DNA of 46,412 nucleotides from Endozoicomonas sp. (ex Botrylloides leachii) (lineage in GTDB: Bacteria > Pseudomonadota > Gammaproteobacteria > Pseudomonadales > Endozoicomonadaceae): assembly GCA_028728195.1 (NCBI GenBank), contig JAQYUY010000085.1, positions 1-46,412 of the forward strand, in the 5' to 3' direction. Of this stretch, positions 19,745 to 30,251 are shown piece after piece. The translations under genes were made by a program, and so were the position numbers. How positions within the stretch are numbered: position 1 is the first letter of the stretch; every line of letters begins with the position of its first letter. Under the pieces are notes generated by a model. It was given only the letters and a program-made list of their open reading frames with translations, had not been told where the DNA came from and did no database searches.

Positions 19745-20201
19745 TACAGTCGTATTTGCTGACTACTATAATGAGCATGGGCAGCCAGACTCCAGAAACA
19801 AGACGGACTGATAACGAATAGCGAGGCTATGGTAAGGAACTCCAACGCAGTGCTGGTATCATAGGACGGCCAGCCGAATAATGCCTCTTGGCTATGATCG
19901 TTACGAGCTGTACTGTTGATTAACGTTTCATCTGGATTAACTGTGCTGATATTTTTACTGTTATACGTAGCAGATACTTTTTCTTGCTGTTGCGAAGATG
20001 GATAATCGCCGGCTTTTACTACTGCACTTAAAGCTGCATTGAGAATTTCTTATTCCTCTGTTTTTATTATTTCAATTAAGCAGTAAATAAGAGCTGCATT
20101 TGGATGAAAAGTTCATTAAATAATCCAACTGTTACTGGATTAGCCACAACTGTCAGCGAGTTGCTGGATACAGCTTTTATAGCTGCATCCTATCAAGCAA
20201 T
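19745..20201. other. Spacer between dcu and gcvT with a start-less open frame
   Basis: No complete gene. On minus, 19741-20046 is free of stops for about 101 codons but has no usual start codon until TTG deep inside, and I do not recognise the product. Two short blocks (DAAIKAV and NAALSAVVKA, in different frames) look like degenerate copies of each other, hinting at a decayed repeat-containing gene. A segment at 19825-19860 resembles one at 32475-32511 (see findings). Confidence 0.4.
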
Positions 20202-21344
20202 TTATCCTCTATAATAACGCGGTTGAATAAAAGGCATTTTAGTCACTGTCATCGGCAGTTTTTTTCCTCGAACTAAAGCAAAAACTTCTGTTCCTGGTAA
20301 TGAATACTCGGTTGCTACATATGCCATAGCTACAGGTGAGGCCAGTGTTGGACCATAGGTACCAGAAGTAACGCAGCCAATGTTCTCACCCTTGCTATTA
20401 ATAATATCAGCGCCTTCACGCACAGGCGCTCTACTGGTGCCAGAAAGGCCGACCCTCTTTTTACTGACAACCTTCGTTTCAATTTGCTTTAGAATAATAG
20501 CTGCTCCGGGGAATCCCCCTGCCCTATCACCACCTTCGCGACGGACTTTGCTTATAGCCCAGATCAAGCTGCCTTCAATCGGCGTTGTATCAACGGAAAT
20601 ATCATGACCATAGAGGCACAGCCCTGCTTCCAGTCGAAGAGAATCACGGGCTCCAAGGCCAGCCCACTCTACTTCTGGCTGTTCTAACAATTGGCATGCA
20701 AGAATTTCAGCTTGCTCTGCTGGGATGGATATTTCAAAACCGTCTTCACCGGTATAACCCGATCGACTAATAAAACAATCAATACCACCAATTGATAGCT
20801 CTCGGGTATCCATAAAAACCATCGTGGTGACTTCAGGTGCAATCCGAGCTAAGGCTTTTACTGCGTCAGGGCCTTGTAACGCAATAAGCGCACGGTTATC
20901 CAGTATGTCCATTTGAGTATCAGTGCTCAAACCTGCCTGAAGCAAAGCAATATCTTGCTCTTTACAGGCAGCATTGACTACAAGATAGAGGTGCTCGTTC
21001 TCTCCTTCAGTTGGAAAACGAGAAACCATTAAATCGTCAAGAATGCCGCCTTGCTCATGAGTAAACAGGGCATAGCGTTGCTTGTCTTCAGGTAAGTCAA
21101 TAATGTCGACAGGCACCAAACGCTCTAGATCAGCACTAGCATGCGGCCCAGTTAATCGTATTTGCCCCATATGAGATACATCAAAAAGGCCAGCATGCGT
21201 TCGTGTGTGTAAGTGCTCTTTCTTAACACCTCCAGCAAATTGCACGGGCATATCATAGCCGGCAAAGGGAACCATTTTGGCTCCTTGATCAACATGAAGG
21301 TCATGAAGCGGGGTTTTCTTTAGTTCGTTGGCATGCGTAGCCAT
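20202..21344 (-). CDS. gcvT: Aminomethyltransferase (glycine cleavage T protein)
   Basis: Transfers the methylene group from aminomethyl-lipoyl GcvH to tetrahydrofolate, releasing ammonia. Family blocks: KTPLHDLHVDQGAKMVPFAGYDMPVQF near the N-terminus (shown in part), GLFDVSHMGQI, ISRSGYTGEDGFEI, LGARDSLRLEAGLCLYG with the folate-contacting Asp, and a C-terminal GCVTSGTYGPTL. 380 aa, typical. GGAGAC ribosome site. It follows gcvP by 243 bp without gcvH between them. It depends on a lipoylated H protein, which is broken at this locus. Confidence 0.95.
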   Translation of the reverse strand: MATHANELKKTPLHDLHVDQGAKMVPFAGYDMPVQFAGGVKKEHLHTRTHAGLFDVSHMGQIRLTGPHASADLERLVPVDIIDLPEDKQRYALFTHEQGGILDDLMVSRFPTEGENEHLYLVVNAACKEQDIALLQAGLSTDTQMDILDNRALIALQGPDAVKALARIAPEVTTMVFMDTRELSIGGIDCFISRSGYTGEDGFEISIPAEQAEILACQLLEQPEVEWAGLGARDSLRLEAGLCLYGHDISVDTTPIEGSLIWAISKVRREGGDRAGGFPGAAIILKQIETKVVSKKRVGLSGTSRAPVREGADIINSKGENIGCVTSGTYGPTLASPVAMAYVATEYSLPGTEVFALVRGKKLPMTVTKMPFIQPRYYRG

Positions 21345-21587
21345 AAATCAGTCTCCATTAACACAGTCAATAGTCTTATTGTCAGGGCGGCTTTATAACA
21401 CAGCGTGTAAGCAGCCACTGAATCGTCATGTAACCGATGCAATGAGGTTTATATGAATAATTGAAGAACAGTGATAAGTGAATCACTTTTTCTAAAAGAA
21501 ACAATTTTTTTATCGAACTGTTGCGACCATTAAGACAGACCCGAATACTACTCAGGTAATCGGGTCAGCTGATTCGCTAAACGATGG

Positions 21588-24476
21588 TTAATCTCTGTAG
21601 TTATCAACCCCAGGACAAGAACAAATAAAATTACGATCTCCATAGACATTGTCTACCCGGTTTACTGTAGGCCAGTACTTAGCTTCACGGCAGCTTATTG
21701 CTGGAAAAGCAGCCTCCTCTCGGCTATAGGGACGATTCCAGTCTGCATCAGTAAGGTCTGCCATGGTATGGGGCGCCTGTTTCAGTGGGTTATTACCGAT
21801 AGGCCATTCACCTTTTTCAACCTTATTGATTTCTGCTCGGATAGCAATAAGCGCATCAATGAAACGATCAATTTCCAACTTAGACTCAGACTCCGTAGGC
21901 TCAATCATTAATGTGCCTGGCACGGGGAAAGACATCGTAGGTGCATGGAAGCCATAGTCCATTAAGCGTTTAGCGATATCTTCTTCTGAAATACCGGTGT
22001 TTTCCTTAATAGGGCGAATATCAATAATACACTCATGGGCTACTTTTTCATTACGACCTCGGTAGAGAATAGGATAGTATTCTGCCAGACGATTAGCTAT
22101 ATAGTTAGCCGTTAGAATAGCGACTTCAGTCGCTTCAGTTAGCCCCTTGGCACCTAGCATATGGATATAAGACCATGTGATGGTCAAAATAGATGCGCTA
22201 CCAAACGGTGCCGCCGCTACTGCGCCAATACCACCTTGTTCATATACAGGACTAACCGTATGGTTTGGCAAGAAGGGCGCAAGATGACTTTTTACACCAA
22301 TCGGCCCTACACCTGGCCCGCCACCCCCATGGGGTATAGCAAAAGTTTTGTGTAAATTAAGGTGCGATACGTCAGAGCCAATATCTCCTGGACGAGCAAT
22401 TCCAACCATGGCATTCATGTTAGCCCCATCCATATACACTTGACCACCGTGCTGATGGATAGTGGCACAAACTTCCTTGATATCCTCTTCGTAAACACCG
22501 TGAGTTGATGGGTACGTAACCATTAAAGCTGCTAGGATATCGCTATACTGCTCTGCCTTATTGCGCAAATCAGTAAGGTCAACATTGCCATTAATATCGC
22601 AATCAACAATCACTACTTTCATGCCTGCCATGACTGCAGAAGCGGGGTTAGTACCATGAGCCGAGGATGGAATCAAGCAGATATGGCGGGCAGATTCACC
22701 AATAGATGCCTGATACTTGCGAATAGCCAGAAGTCCTGCATACTCGCCGGATGCACCCGAATTAGGCTGCATTGATACCTCATCGTAACCCGTAATTTCT
22801 ACCAGCGCCTCATGCAGTTGAGCAATCATATCGAGGTACCCCTGCACCTGATCACGAGGTGCATAGGGATGAATATTAGCAAACTCAGGCCAACTAATCG
22901 GCAACATTTCTGTCGCTGCATTGAGTTTCATTGTGCATGAGCCAAGGGGAATCATGCCATGGGTAAGTGAATAGTCTTTATTTTCTAATTTTTTTATATA
23001 ACGCATCATCTCTGTTTCTGAATGATAACGATTAAAAACAGGATGGGTGAGTACGGCATCAGTACGCCGCTGGGTCTCTAAAATGCCGGTTGCTTCGCCG
23101 CTGGTAATGCAATCATCAATAAAGTTTAGATCCAAGGCTTTGCCTTTACCCATGAAAATATCAAAGAGCTCGACAACATCATCAGGAGTGGTCGTTTCAT
23201 CAAGGCTAACACCTAACCGGTCATGGCTGATCAGCCGAAGATTACAATTATGCTCAAGAGCGCGCTGGTAAATGCTTTGTTGCTGGCTACCTACTTTAAT
23301 AGTTAGAGTATCAAAATAGCTTTCATTGCACTGGTAGCCCATATCCGTCAAGCTTTTTTGTAAAATGGCAGTCAAGCGATGCACTCGCTCGGCTATAATT
23401 TTTAGACCCTTTGGTCCATGATAAACAGCATAGAAACTAGCAAGATTAGCCAACAGCGCTTGTGCTGTGCAAATGTTAGAAGTTGCCTTTTCTCGACGAA
23501 TATGTTGTTCACGGGTTTGCATAGCCATTCGCAAGGCTTGGTTGCCGCGAGCGTCTACAGATACACCAATGATTCTGCCAGGAATAGAACGTTTTAATTG
23601 ACTCTTAGCTGCGAAAAATGCAGCATGGGGACCACCAAAACCCATGGAAACCCCAAAACGCTGGCTGCTACCCAAAACAATATCAGCACCCATTTCACCC
23701 GGCGACTTTAATAACATCAGCGCCAATAAATCAGTAGCAACCGTTGTGATAATTTTTTTTGCCTTAGCTTTGGCAATAATGCTGGCAATATCACTGATCT
23801 CTCCATAAGTACCTGGATATTGTAACTGAATACCAAACACCTCTTCTTTGCCAAGATCTGCAGTAGGATGGCCGATAACCAGTTCTATATCCAAGTATTC
23901 TGCCCGAGTTTTGAGGAGCTCCAACGTTTGTGGATGAACATCACTAGCAACAAAGTACTTATTGCTTTTGCTGCGACTAGAACGTCGACACAATGCCATT
24001 GCCTCGGCAGCAGCAGTGGCCTCATCTAAAAGGGAAGCATTAGCAACCTCCATGCCGGTTAGGTCCATAACCATCTGCTGAAAGTTCAGCAATGACTCTA
24101 ATCTCCCTTGAGATATTTCGGGTTGGTAAGGCGTATAAGCAGTATACCAGCCTGGATTTTCCAGCACATTACGCAAAATAACGCTAGGCATCTCAGTAGA
24201 GTAATAACCCATACCAATATATGATTTATTTACTTTATTTTTATTAGCAAGCGCACGCATTCTAACTAATGCCTGCGCTTCTGTTAGGCCACCTCCCAAA
24301 GCTAATTTTCTGCCTTTTATTGAAGCAGGTACTGTACGATGAACCAGCTCGTTAAGAGAGCTTATCCCTAGCTCTTTCAGCATGGCTTCTTGTTGTGAGG
24401 GATCAGAACCAATATGGCGGTAAGTGAATTCGTTGTTTTGCAAAAGCGTTTGCAAGGGCTGTTGTTCCGCACTCAT
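21588..24476 (-). CDS. gcvP: Glycine dehydrogenase (decarboxylating), P protein
   Basis: PLP enzyme that decarboxylates glycine and loads the aminomethyl group on lipoyl-GcvH. Single-chain form with both halves: [13 protein letters not shown] at the N-terminus, [16 protein letters not shown], and in the second half [16 protein letters not shown] with the PLP lysine. About 962 aa, normal and uninterrupted. A TTG at 24491 would add five residues; I prefer the ATG at 24476 (MSAEQQ). Its neighbours are the truncated gcvH upstream and gcvT downstream. Confidence 0.95.
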   Translation of the reverse strand: MSAEQQPLQTLLQNNEFTYRHIGSDPSQQEAMLKELGISSLNELVHRTVPASIKGRKLALGGGLTEAQALVRMRALANKNKVNKSYIGMGYYSTEMPSVILRNVLENPGWYTAYTPYQPEISQGRLESLLNFQQMVMDLTGMEVANASLLDEATAAAEAMALCRRSSRSKSNKYFVASDVHPQTLELLKTRAEYLDIELVIGHPTADLGKEEVFGIQLQYPGTYGEISDIASIIAKAKAKKIITTVATDLLALMLLKSPGEMGADIVLGSSQRFGVSMGFGGPHAAFFAAKSQLKRSIPGRIIGVSVDARGNQALRMAMQTREQHIRREKATSNICTAQALLANLASFYAVYHGPKGLKIIAERVHRLTAILQKSLTDMGYQCNESYFDTLTIKVGSQQQSIYQRALEHNCNLRLISHDRLGVSLDETTTPDDVVELFDIFMGKGKALDLNFIDDCITSGEATGILETQRRTDAVLTHPVFNRYHSETEMMRYIKKLENKDYSLTHGMIPLGSCTMKLNAATEMLPISWPEFANIHPYAPRDQVQGYLDMIAQLHEALVEITGYDEVSMQPNSGASGEYAGLLAIRKYQASIGESARHICLIPSSAHGTNPASAVMAGMKVVIVDCDINGNVDLTDLRNKAEQYSDILAALMVTYPSTHGVYEEDIKEVCATIHQHGGQVYMDGANMNAMVGIARPGDIGSDVSHLNLHKTFAIPHGGGGPGVGPIGVKSHLAPFLPNHTVSPVYEQGGIGAVAAAPFGSASILTITWSYIHMLGAKGLTEATEVAILTANYIANRLAEYYPILYRGRNEKVAHECIIDIRPIKENTGISEEDIAKRLMDYGFHAPTMSFPVPGTLMIEPTESESKLEIDRFIDALIAIRAEINKVEKGEWPIGNNPLKQAPHTMADLTDADWNRPYSREEAAFPAISCREAKYWPTVNRVDNVYGDRNFICSCPGVDNYRD

Positions 24477-24615
24477 GTAGTCAATTTCCAATCTTTGGCA
24501 AGAAAATAAATAAGGTAAGGTGATGAATATATTAGCCTATCGACCCCATAATGTGCGCGTATTGTATTTATTCTACAATTACCGCGTACGAGTAAATACT
24601 CATCAACTCGTCCAG

Positions 24616-24825
24616 CTATTTAAGCTCCAAAAGCTTAATTTTTACAATCCAGCCTTTACTCATAGGGAACTCGTTGATTATATCTGGAGCCTCTTCCAGT
24701 TGGGTAATGATAGCGATCACTTGGCTGGAAACAGACGCATAAATATTAGAAGCTGCTTGAACCGATTCAATAAGAGAAAGCTCACCACCAGCAGCAACAT
24801 AGTGTCCTTTCTCAAACAATTCAAC
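24616..24825 (-). pseudogene. gcvH: Truncated glycine cleavage H protein, lipoyl lysine lost
   Basis: The minus frame reads [14 protein letters not shown], then LIESVQAASNIYASVSSQV and LEEAPDIINEFPMSKGWIVKIKL. This is the C-terminal half of GcvH (normally ...ESVKAASDIYAPVSGEV ... GWLFKI), about 70 of 129 residues. The N-terminal half is absent: homology begins right at the sdaA stop (24821-24823), as if a deletion joined the two. The lysine that carries lipoate is Gln (codon CAA at 24757-24759), a one-base change from AAA. With no lipoate the product cannot work as H protein. The frame can still be read from an ATG-like start inside sdaA, but function as GcvH is excluded by the missing lysine. 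Confidence 0.85.
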
Positions 24826-26203
24826 ACATAATAACGTTAACAGCCAGCCCACCTAGGGCAGTTTCTTTGTATTTGTTCTGCATATCAAGTCCGGTCTGGT
24901 GCATGGTGGCAATTACATCATCGAGTGATACTCTATGGTCGCCATCACCCTGAAGCGCTAAGCGAGCAGCGGTAATCGCCTTAATTGCACCCATAGTATT
25001 GCGCTCAATGCAAGGCACCTGCACCAAGCCACCTACAGGATCGCAGGTTAATCCAAGGTTATGCTCCATACCAATTTCAGCAGCGTTTTCAATTTGTTGA
25101 TTGTTGCCCCCTAACACGGCACACAAGGCACCTGCTGCCATTGAGCAAGCCACACCAATTTCTCCCTGGCAGCCCACTTCAGCAGCAGAAATCGAGGCGT
25201 TTTTTTTGTAAAGCATGCCAATGGCTGCCGCAGTAGCAAGAAAGGTTTGTATCCCTTGATCGTTGCTATTACTAACAAACCGGTCGTAATAAGCCAACAC
25301 CGCGGGAATAACGCCAGCAGCGCCATTGGTAGGCGCTGTCACTACACGTCCCCCTACAGCATTTTCTTCGTTAACAGCTATGGCAAACAAACTGACCCAG
25401 TCCATGATTTCAAGGTGGTCTTCGATTCCTTGTTCTTTGCGCTTGGAAAGCCTCTGATGTAGATCATACGCTCGACGCCTGACATTTAGCCCGCCAGGCA
25501 GGATGCCTGTTTCCCGACAACCTCTTTTGATACAGCTATCCATGACGTGCCAGATAGTTAATAACTCAGTCTTAATATCATGCATGCGTCCAAGCGCACG
25601 CTCATTGGTCAACACGATATCAGCAATACTGAGCCCTGTTTTTTCACCGAAATTAAGTAAATCTTGAGCATTATCAAAAGGATAAGGAACGGCCGCGTCA
25701 ATGTTATTGCTTTGTGATTCTTGACTGCTTTCTTCTTCATTGACGACAAAGCCACCACCAAGTGAATAATAATTGTTTTGATGGAGTATCAATCCACTTT
25801 TATCCTTGGCCTTGATGGTCATACCATTTGGGTGTTTGGGTAAAAAATGTTCGGTATGAAGCAGTAAGTTGTGCGCTTCATTAAAAGGAATAGTATGTGA
25901 ACCGCCCAATATCAATTCACTGCGTTGCCGTATGTTTTTAATAAGAGTTGGAGCATTATCAGGGTCTACACTTTGCGGCTCCTCTCCTGATAAACCAAGC
26001 ATGACAGCAGTATCTGTAGCATGGCCTTTACCAGTAAGCGCTAGTGAGCCAAATAGGTCAATTGTCACTGAAGCGACCTGATGCAGGCACTGTTTTTCTA
26101 TTAGTTCTTCGATAAAGCGGTTGCCCGCAACCATAGGTCCTACAGTATGGGATGAGGAAGGGCCTACACCAATTTTAAACAAGTCAAATATACTAAGGCT
26201 CAT
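24821..26203 (-). CDS. sdaA: L-serine ammonia-lyase (iron-sulfur type)
   Basis: Converts L-serine to pyruvate and ammonia with a [4Fe-4S] cluster. Single-chain SdaA form: beta domain at the N-terminus ([19 protein letters not shown]) and alpha domain at the C-terminus with [19 protein letters not shown] and [17 protein letters not shown], which hold the cluster cysteines. 460 aa, normal, ending [17 protein letters not shown] ribosome site before the ATG. Next to gcv genes, as in the gcvH2-gcvP2-glyA2-sdaA-gcvT2 cluster of pseudomonads, linking glycine and serine catabolism; glyA is absent here. Confidence 0.95.
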   Translation of the reverse strand: MSLSIFDLFKIGVGPSSSHTVGPMVAGNRFIEELIEKQCLHQVASVTIDLFGSLALTGKGHATDTAVMLGLSGEEPQSVDPDNAPTLIKNIRQRSELILGGSHTIPFNEAHNLLLHTEHFLPKHPNGMTIKAKDKSGLILHQNNYYSLGGGFVVNEEESSQESQSNNIDAAVPYPFDNAQDLLNFGEKTGLSIADIVLTNERALGRMHDIKTELLTIWHVMDSCIKRGCRETGILPGGLNVRRRAYDLHQRLSKRKEQGIEDHLEIMDWVSLFAIAVNEENAVGGRVVTAPTNGAAGVIPAVLAYYDRFVSNSNDQGIQTFLATAAAIGMLYKKNASISAAEVGCQGEIGVACSMAAGALCAVLGGNNQQIENAAEIGMEHNLGLTCDPVGGLVQVPCIERNTMGAIKAITAARLALQGDGDHRVSLDDVIATMHQTGLDMQNKYKETALGGLAVNVIMC

Positions 26204-26637
26204 AGCGAGTGCTCCTTATTTATCTTGAAGCGGCCCAGAAAAACAGCTACCTACTTATTATATGAATGCAGGTGTCTGATATGACTCGCTTATGACATTT
26301 TGTGGTCAAATGCTACGCTATTGATAGATGCTCAATAAAGCCGGCAGACTACCAATATGTGATTCCCTAAGCAATATAATTGTCGCCTCGGTTAAGCAAT
26401 GTAACACCTGTAAAATTAAGAACCTCATTATATACAATTTAATCGCAATAGGGATAAGTCTTTCTAAATGGATCAGCGTAGCATTAGCGCCTTAATAGGT
26501 CTCGCTCAATAGATACTTAGTGAAAGGATTAGCCTGTTAAATACTGCTAAATGCTTTGAAAGATGACGAACGTGTTGCTCAGTGATAGAATTCAGAAATT
26601 CAGCTATTGATTAACACATTTTCAGGCGGTTCTTCCC
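26204..26637. other. Divergent spacer between sdaA and apbE
   Basis: 434 bp between two divergently read genes, expected to hold promoters for both. AT-rich, no reading frame, no clear hairpin; I cannot place a promoter with confidence. Confidence 0.5.
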
Positions 26638-27756
26638 GTGATTTCAAAGTCTTATAAACGCTCTTTATTGCTAGGCGGTATTTTGCTTGTGGCTGTCTTT
26701 TATATGCTCAGCAAAGAACCACGAGAAAAAAAATTTGAAGGAAAAACCATGGGCACTACATATCATGTGTCGTACATTTATCCTCTATTTTCCAACTCCG
26801 TTGCGGATACCTCCAAGAAGGTTTACGATAGCCTGCATGATGTCGACCTGCGAATGTCTACTTACCGTGAAAATTCAGAGCTTATGCGGTTTAATCGGGC
26901 TCCGCTAAATAAACCTATTAAATTATCACCAGCTATTGTTGCTGTGGTCAAAGAGAGCCAAGCTGTGTCTGCTCTATCCGGTGGCGCCTATGATGTGACC
27001 GTAGGTCCATTGGTGAATCTTTGGGGATTTGGTCCAAAAGACCAAGACCCAAAAGCGAGCAACAAACATGACAAACACGATGTGAGAGCACCAGAGTTTA
27101 TCGATTGGATGCTAAATCATTATCCAGTTCAAGTGCCTTCGAAAGCAGCAATTGAAAAAGCAAGAGACCGTGTGGGTTATCGTTATGTGATAGCTAATAC
27201 AGAAAATAATACCTTAACACGCACTCGCCCAGTATTTGTTGACTTAAGCTCTATTGCTAAAGGTTATGGTGTTGATCAAGCCGCACGTACACTTGACGAT
27301 TTAGGTATTGATAGCTACCTAGTTGAAGTCGGTGGCGAAGTCCGTTCACGCGGTAAAAAAGCAGATGGAAGCCCGTGGCGTGTAGCTATTAACAAACCTG
27401 ACCTGAGCGGTGGCAGGCCAGAAGCCATTGTTGAGCTGGGTAACAAAGGAATGGCGACATCAGGCGATTATCTAAATTTTTTTGAACTTAATGGCAAGCG
27501 CTATTCGCATGAAATCAACCCTGTTACGGGTATGCCGGTAATGAACCGTTTAGCTGAAGTGGCAGTGATTCGTGATACCGTCACCGAAGCGGATGCATTG
27601 GCAACTATGTTTATGGTATTTGGTGATAAGAAAGGGCTAGCCTTTGCAAATAAACATGGTATCGCGGCTTATTTTACTTATCATGATGGACACGGCTTTA
27701 AATCTGTTGCCAGCGATGCGTTTAAACCTTACCTGGTTGCTCAAAAAAAGCACTAA
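26638..27756 (+). CDS. apbE: FAD:protein FMN transferase ApbE
   Basis: Covalently attaches FMN (from FAD) to threonines of NqrB and NqrC. Family blocks: KTMGTTYHVSYI, VDLRMSTYRENSELMRFN, YDVTVGPLVNLWGFGP, DLSSIAKGYGVDQAA, EVGGEVRSRGKK and SGDYLNFFELNGKRYSHEINPVTG (in part), with the metal-binding Asp in the TEADALATMFMVFG segment. 372 aa. The N-terminus has a hydrophobic helix (LLLGGILLVAVFYML) but no lipobox cysteine, so it appears anchored by the helix rather than as a lipoprotein. GTG start at 26638 with AGGCGG upstream. nqrM follows by 109 bp. Confidence 0.94.
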   Translation: MISKSYKRSLLLGGILLVAVFYMLSKEPREKKFEGKTMGTTYHVSYIYPLFSNSVADTSKKVYDSLHDVDLRMSTYRENSELMRFNRAPLNKPIKLSPAIVAVVKESQAVSALSGGAYDVTVGPLVNLWGFGPKDQDPKASNKHDKHDVRAPEFIDWMLNHYPVQVPSKAAIEKARDRVGYRYVIANTENNTLTRTRPVFVDLSSIAKGYGVDQAARTLDDLGIDSYLVEVGGEVRSRGKKADGSPWRVAINKPDLSGGRPEAIVELGNKGMATSGDYLNFFELNGKRYSHEINPVTGMPVMNRLAEVAVIRDTVTEADALATMFMVFGDKKGLAFANKHGIAAYFTYHDGHGFKSVASDAFKPYLVAQKKH

Positions 27757-27865
27757 TGATAACGAGTGTAAGTATGTAGTCACTCGTTGCAAAACAGTGT
27801 ATCAGATACCGATTTATGACTAATAAACCGGTATTCCTTCAAGACCCAATAATAAGGGGGCTGCA

Positions 27866-28093
27866 ATGGCTACGGTATTGATAACCTTTTGTGTTTTTCT
27901 GTTTGTTATTTCAGCAATGGCGATTGGTGTTATTTTTGCAAATAAACCTTTGAAAGGATCTTGTGGCGGTCTGAGTAATTTAGGACTCAAAGATGGCTGT
28001 TTTATTTGTGGCGGCAAAGATAGCAAAAATCCGCTAAAAAAAGTCTCTGATAAACAGATTAATGACTTAGCTTATGATGCAACTAAGTCATAG
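27866..28093 (+). CDS. nqrM: Na+-Nqr maturation protein NqrM
   Basis: Small membrane protein (DUF539 family) needed to build a functional Na+-NQR, thought to deliver iron for the NqrD/NqrE centre. One N-terminal helix (LITFCVFLFVISAMAIGVIF), then KGSCGGL and CFICGG with the conserved cysteines. 75 aa, family length. AAGGGGG ribosome site 5 bp before the ATG. apbE-nqrM here are 5 kb upstream of nqrA; in Vibrio they directly follow nqrF. Confidence 0.93.
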   Translation: MATVLITFCVFLFVISAMAIGVIFANKPLKGSCGGLSNLGLKDGCFICGGKDSKNPLKKVSDKQINDLAYDATKS

Positions 28094-28195
28094 TCGTTTA
28101 TTTGAATATATTGCAGCGACTTCTACCTAAGCGAATAATGAATATTAGCTAGCTAAGGCATTAAAATGAATCGGTGTAAAAAGTAGGCAAACACC

Positions 28196-29587
28196 ATGAC
28201 CGTTAGTAATTATGACCTAATAGTATTGGGGTCTGGGCCAGCAGGCGAAGGGGCGGCTATGAACGCCGTCAAATTAGGTAAGCGTGTTGCTGTCATCGAG
28301 CAGCATGCCTTCGTTGGCGGGAATTGTACTCACCTAGGAACTATTCCATCAAAAGCCCTGCGTCACTCAGTTAAGCAGATTATAGATTTTAATACCAACT
28401 CGATGTTTCGTGAAGTGGGTGAACCTAGGTGGTTTAGCTTTCCAAATGTTCTCAAACGAGCAGAAACCGTTATTAAAAAACAAGTTCAATCTCGCACCTT
28501 GTATTACGCCCGTAATCGCATCGACATTTATGTTGGTAAAGGGCGTTTCATTGATGAACATACGGTAGAAGTGCAAGAAAGTAACGGTAGTAAAGAACAA
28601 CTTCATGCTAAGCATATTTTGATTGCTACGGGTTCTCGCCCCTTTCGTCCTGATGATGTAAATTTTACTCATCCTCGCATTTACGACAGTGATACTATTT
28701 TACACCTATCGCACACACCAAAAAGAATGATTATTTACGGTGCTGGCGTTATTGGTTCTGAATATGCTTCTATATTCTCTGGACTAGGAGTGTTAGTTGA
28801 TCTGATTGATACCCGAGATCGTCTACTCTCATTTCTTGATAAAGAAATTTCTGATGCACTAGGCTATCAGTTGCGAAAAATGAACGTCATTATTCGCCAT
28901 AATGAAGAATACCAAGCAGTTGAACCTCTTGATAATGGTGTTGTCATGCACCTAAAATCAGGAAAAAAACTGAAAGCAGACTTACTACTATGGGCTAATG
29001 GTCGAACAGGTAATACGCAAGATATGGGACTCGAGGCTATAGGACTTGAACCTAATAGCCGCGGACAACTAACGGTTAATGAGCAGTATCAAACAGAGTT
29101 ACCCTCTATTTATGCCGCTGGTGATGTTATCGGCTGGCCCAGCCTTGCCAGTGCAGCTTATGACCAAGGGCGCTCTGCGGCCAGCGCTTTATCTGGAGAG
29201 CTCAGTCAGTTCGTCTCTGAAGTGCCAACAGGCATTTATACTATCCCAGAAATTAGCTCACTAGGTGCAACCGAGGAGGCGCTAACAGCTCAGTCTGTAC
29301 CTTATGAAGTCGGCAAGGCTTTCTTCTCTCGTTTAGCCCGAGCACAGATTACCGGAGAAGTGGTAGGTATGCTTAAAATCCTATTTCATCGTGATACGCT
29401 GGAGATACTAGGTATTCATTGTTTTGGTGATCAGGCATCAGAAATTGTTCATATCGGTCAGGCCGTTATGAGTCAAAGCGGCGAAAATAATTCGTTGCGC
29501 TATTTTCTTAATACAACGTTTAACTACCCCACCATGGCTGAAGCTTATCGTGTTGCAGCGCTAGACGGTTTGAACCGGTTGTTTTAG
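28196..29587 (+). CDS. sthA: Soluble pyridine nucleotide transhydrogenase
   Basis: Cytoplasmic flavoprotein that moves reducing equivalents between NADPH and NAD+. N-terminal FAD motif [16 protein letters not shown], then [16 protein letters not shown], in which only one cysteine of the usual disulfide pair is present, as in known SthA. NAD(P)-binding motif [16 protein letters not shown] and C-terminal dimer domain ending [21 protein letters not shown], near-identical to E. coli. 463 aa. It follows nqrM by about 100 bp on the same strand. Confidence 0.96.
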   Translation: MTVSNYDLIVLGSGPAGEGAAMNAVKLGKRVAVIEQHAFVGGNCTHLGTIPSKALRHSVKQIIDFNTNSMFREVGEPRWFSFPNVLKRAETVIKKQVQSRTLYYARNRIDIYVGKGRFIDEHTVEVQESNGSKEQLHAKHILIATGSRPFRPDDVNFTHPRIYDSDTILHLSHTPKRMIIYGAGVIGSEYASIFSGLGVLVDLIDTRDRLLSFLDKEISDALGYQLRKMNVIIRHNEEYQAVEPLDNGVVMHLKSGKKLKADLLLWANGRTGNTQDMGLEAIGLEPNSRGQLTVNEQYQTELPSIYAAGDVIGWPSLASAAYDQGRSAASALSGELSQFVSEVPTGIYTIPEISSLGATEEALTAQSVPYEVGKAFFSRLARAQITGEVVGMLKILFHRDTLEILGIHCFGDQASEIVHIGQAVMSQSGENNSLRYFLNTTFNYPTMAEAYRVAALDGLNRLF

Positions 29588-29943
29588 CAAGGTCTATAAC
29601 GGTTATTTGTCTTGTAGCCATTGGTTGCTGCTATCCTAGCGCCTTTGACCTTATTCGTTAGACTGAAACCACCGGGTATAGGTGCTGTGGGACCACTAAC
29701 AAACTAGGAAATACTTTGTAAGCCGTTTATTAAAGTATGATGCAGTTTGGTGCATCAGTTGCTATAATTCGACGTTTTGTCTTAACCGTTACTTTTATCA
29801 CGCTGGGTAAAACCTCTAGGTAGTTGGTCTATATCGAGTCATCGATTAAGCACTGTTGGTGTTGATAGTAGGCGTCAGATGCGACTACAAATAAACACCA
29901 ATAGCTTCTTAGCGCTGCCTAATAGGCTTGGAGTGTATACATT
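29588..29943. other. Spacer between sthA and the tusA-like gene
   Basis: 356 bp with no gene. It holds a 7-bp stem with six-base loop (TGATGCA / TGCATCA, 29738-29757), not followed by a T-run; possibly an operator or RNA hairpin. Confidence 0.4.
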
Positions 29944-30186
29944 TTGAATATTGTTGAAATTGATCATGAACTGGACACCTGCGGCTTGCATTGTCCTGAG
30001 CCTGTAATGATGCTGCATAATAAAATCAGTAATATGACCTCAGGGGAAGTGGTCAGAATGGTCGCTACAGACCCGTCGACACGTCGTGATATTGTTAATT
30101 TCTGTGGTTATTTAGACCATGAGCTATTGGAGCACTCACAGAAAAATAAACGCTATTATTACGTCATAAGAAAAATTTCTTCTTGA
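29944..30186 (+). CDS. tusA: TusA-family sulfur carrier
   Basis: Small sulfur-relay protein of the kind that passes persulfide from IscS toward tRNA thiouridine synthesis. The motif CGLHCPEPVMMLHNKI carries the active cysteine (CxxCPxP), followed by GEVVRMVATDPSTRRDIVNFC, matching TusA closely. 80 aa, family length. The start is TTG at 29944: no ATG or GTG is in frame before the upstream stop, and TTGGAG lies at a suitable distance. Paralogues such as YedF share the fold, but the sequence fits TusA best. Confidence 0.9.
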   Translation: MNIVEIDHELDTCGLHCPEPVMMLHNKISNMTSGEVVRMVATDPSTRRDIVNFCGYLDHELLEHSQKNKRYYYVIRKISS

Positions 30187-30251
30187 AAAACGATTCACAA
30201 AAAATCATAAACAGCTGGTTTTTAATACCTGTTATTACTTGCATTTAATGG

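Noticed and set aside
24520..24831. 103-codon plus-strand frame opposite the gcvH remnant
   Set aside because: The minus strand has clear GcvH homology; this is its antisense shadow.
29738..29757. Small hairpin in the sthA to tusA-like spacer as a terminator of sthA
   Set aside because: The stem is only 7 bp and no T-run follows; I report it only as part of the spacer.
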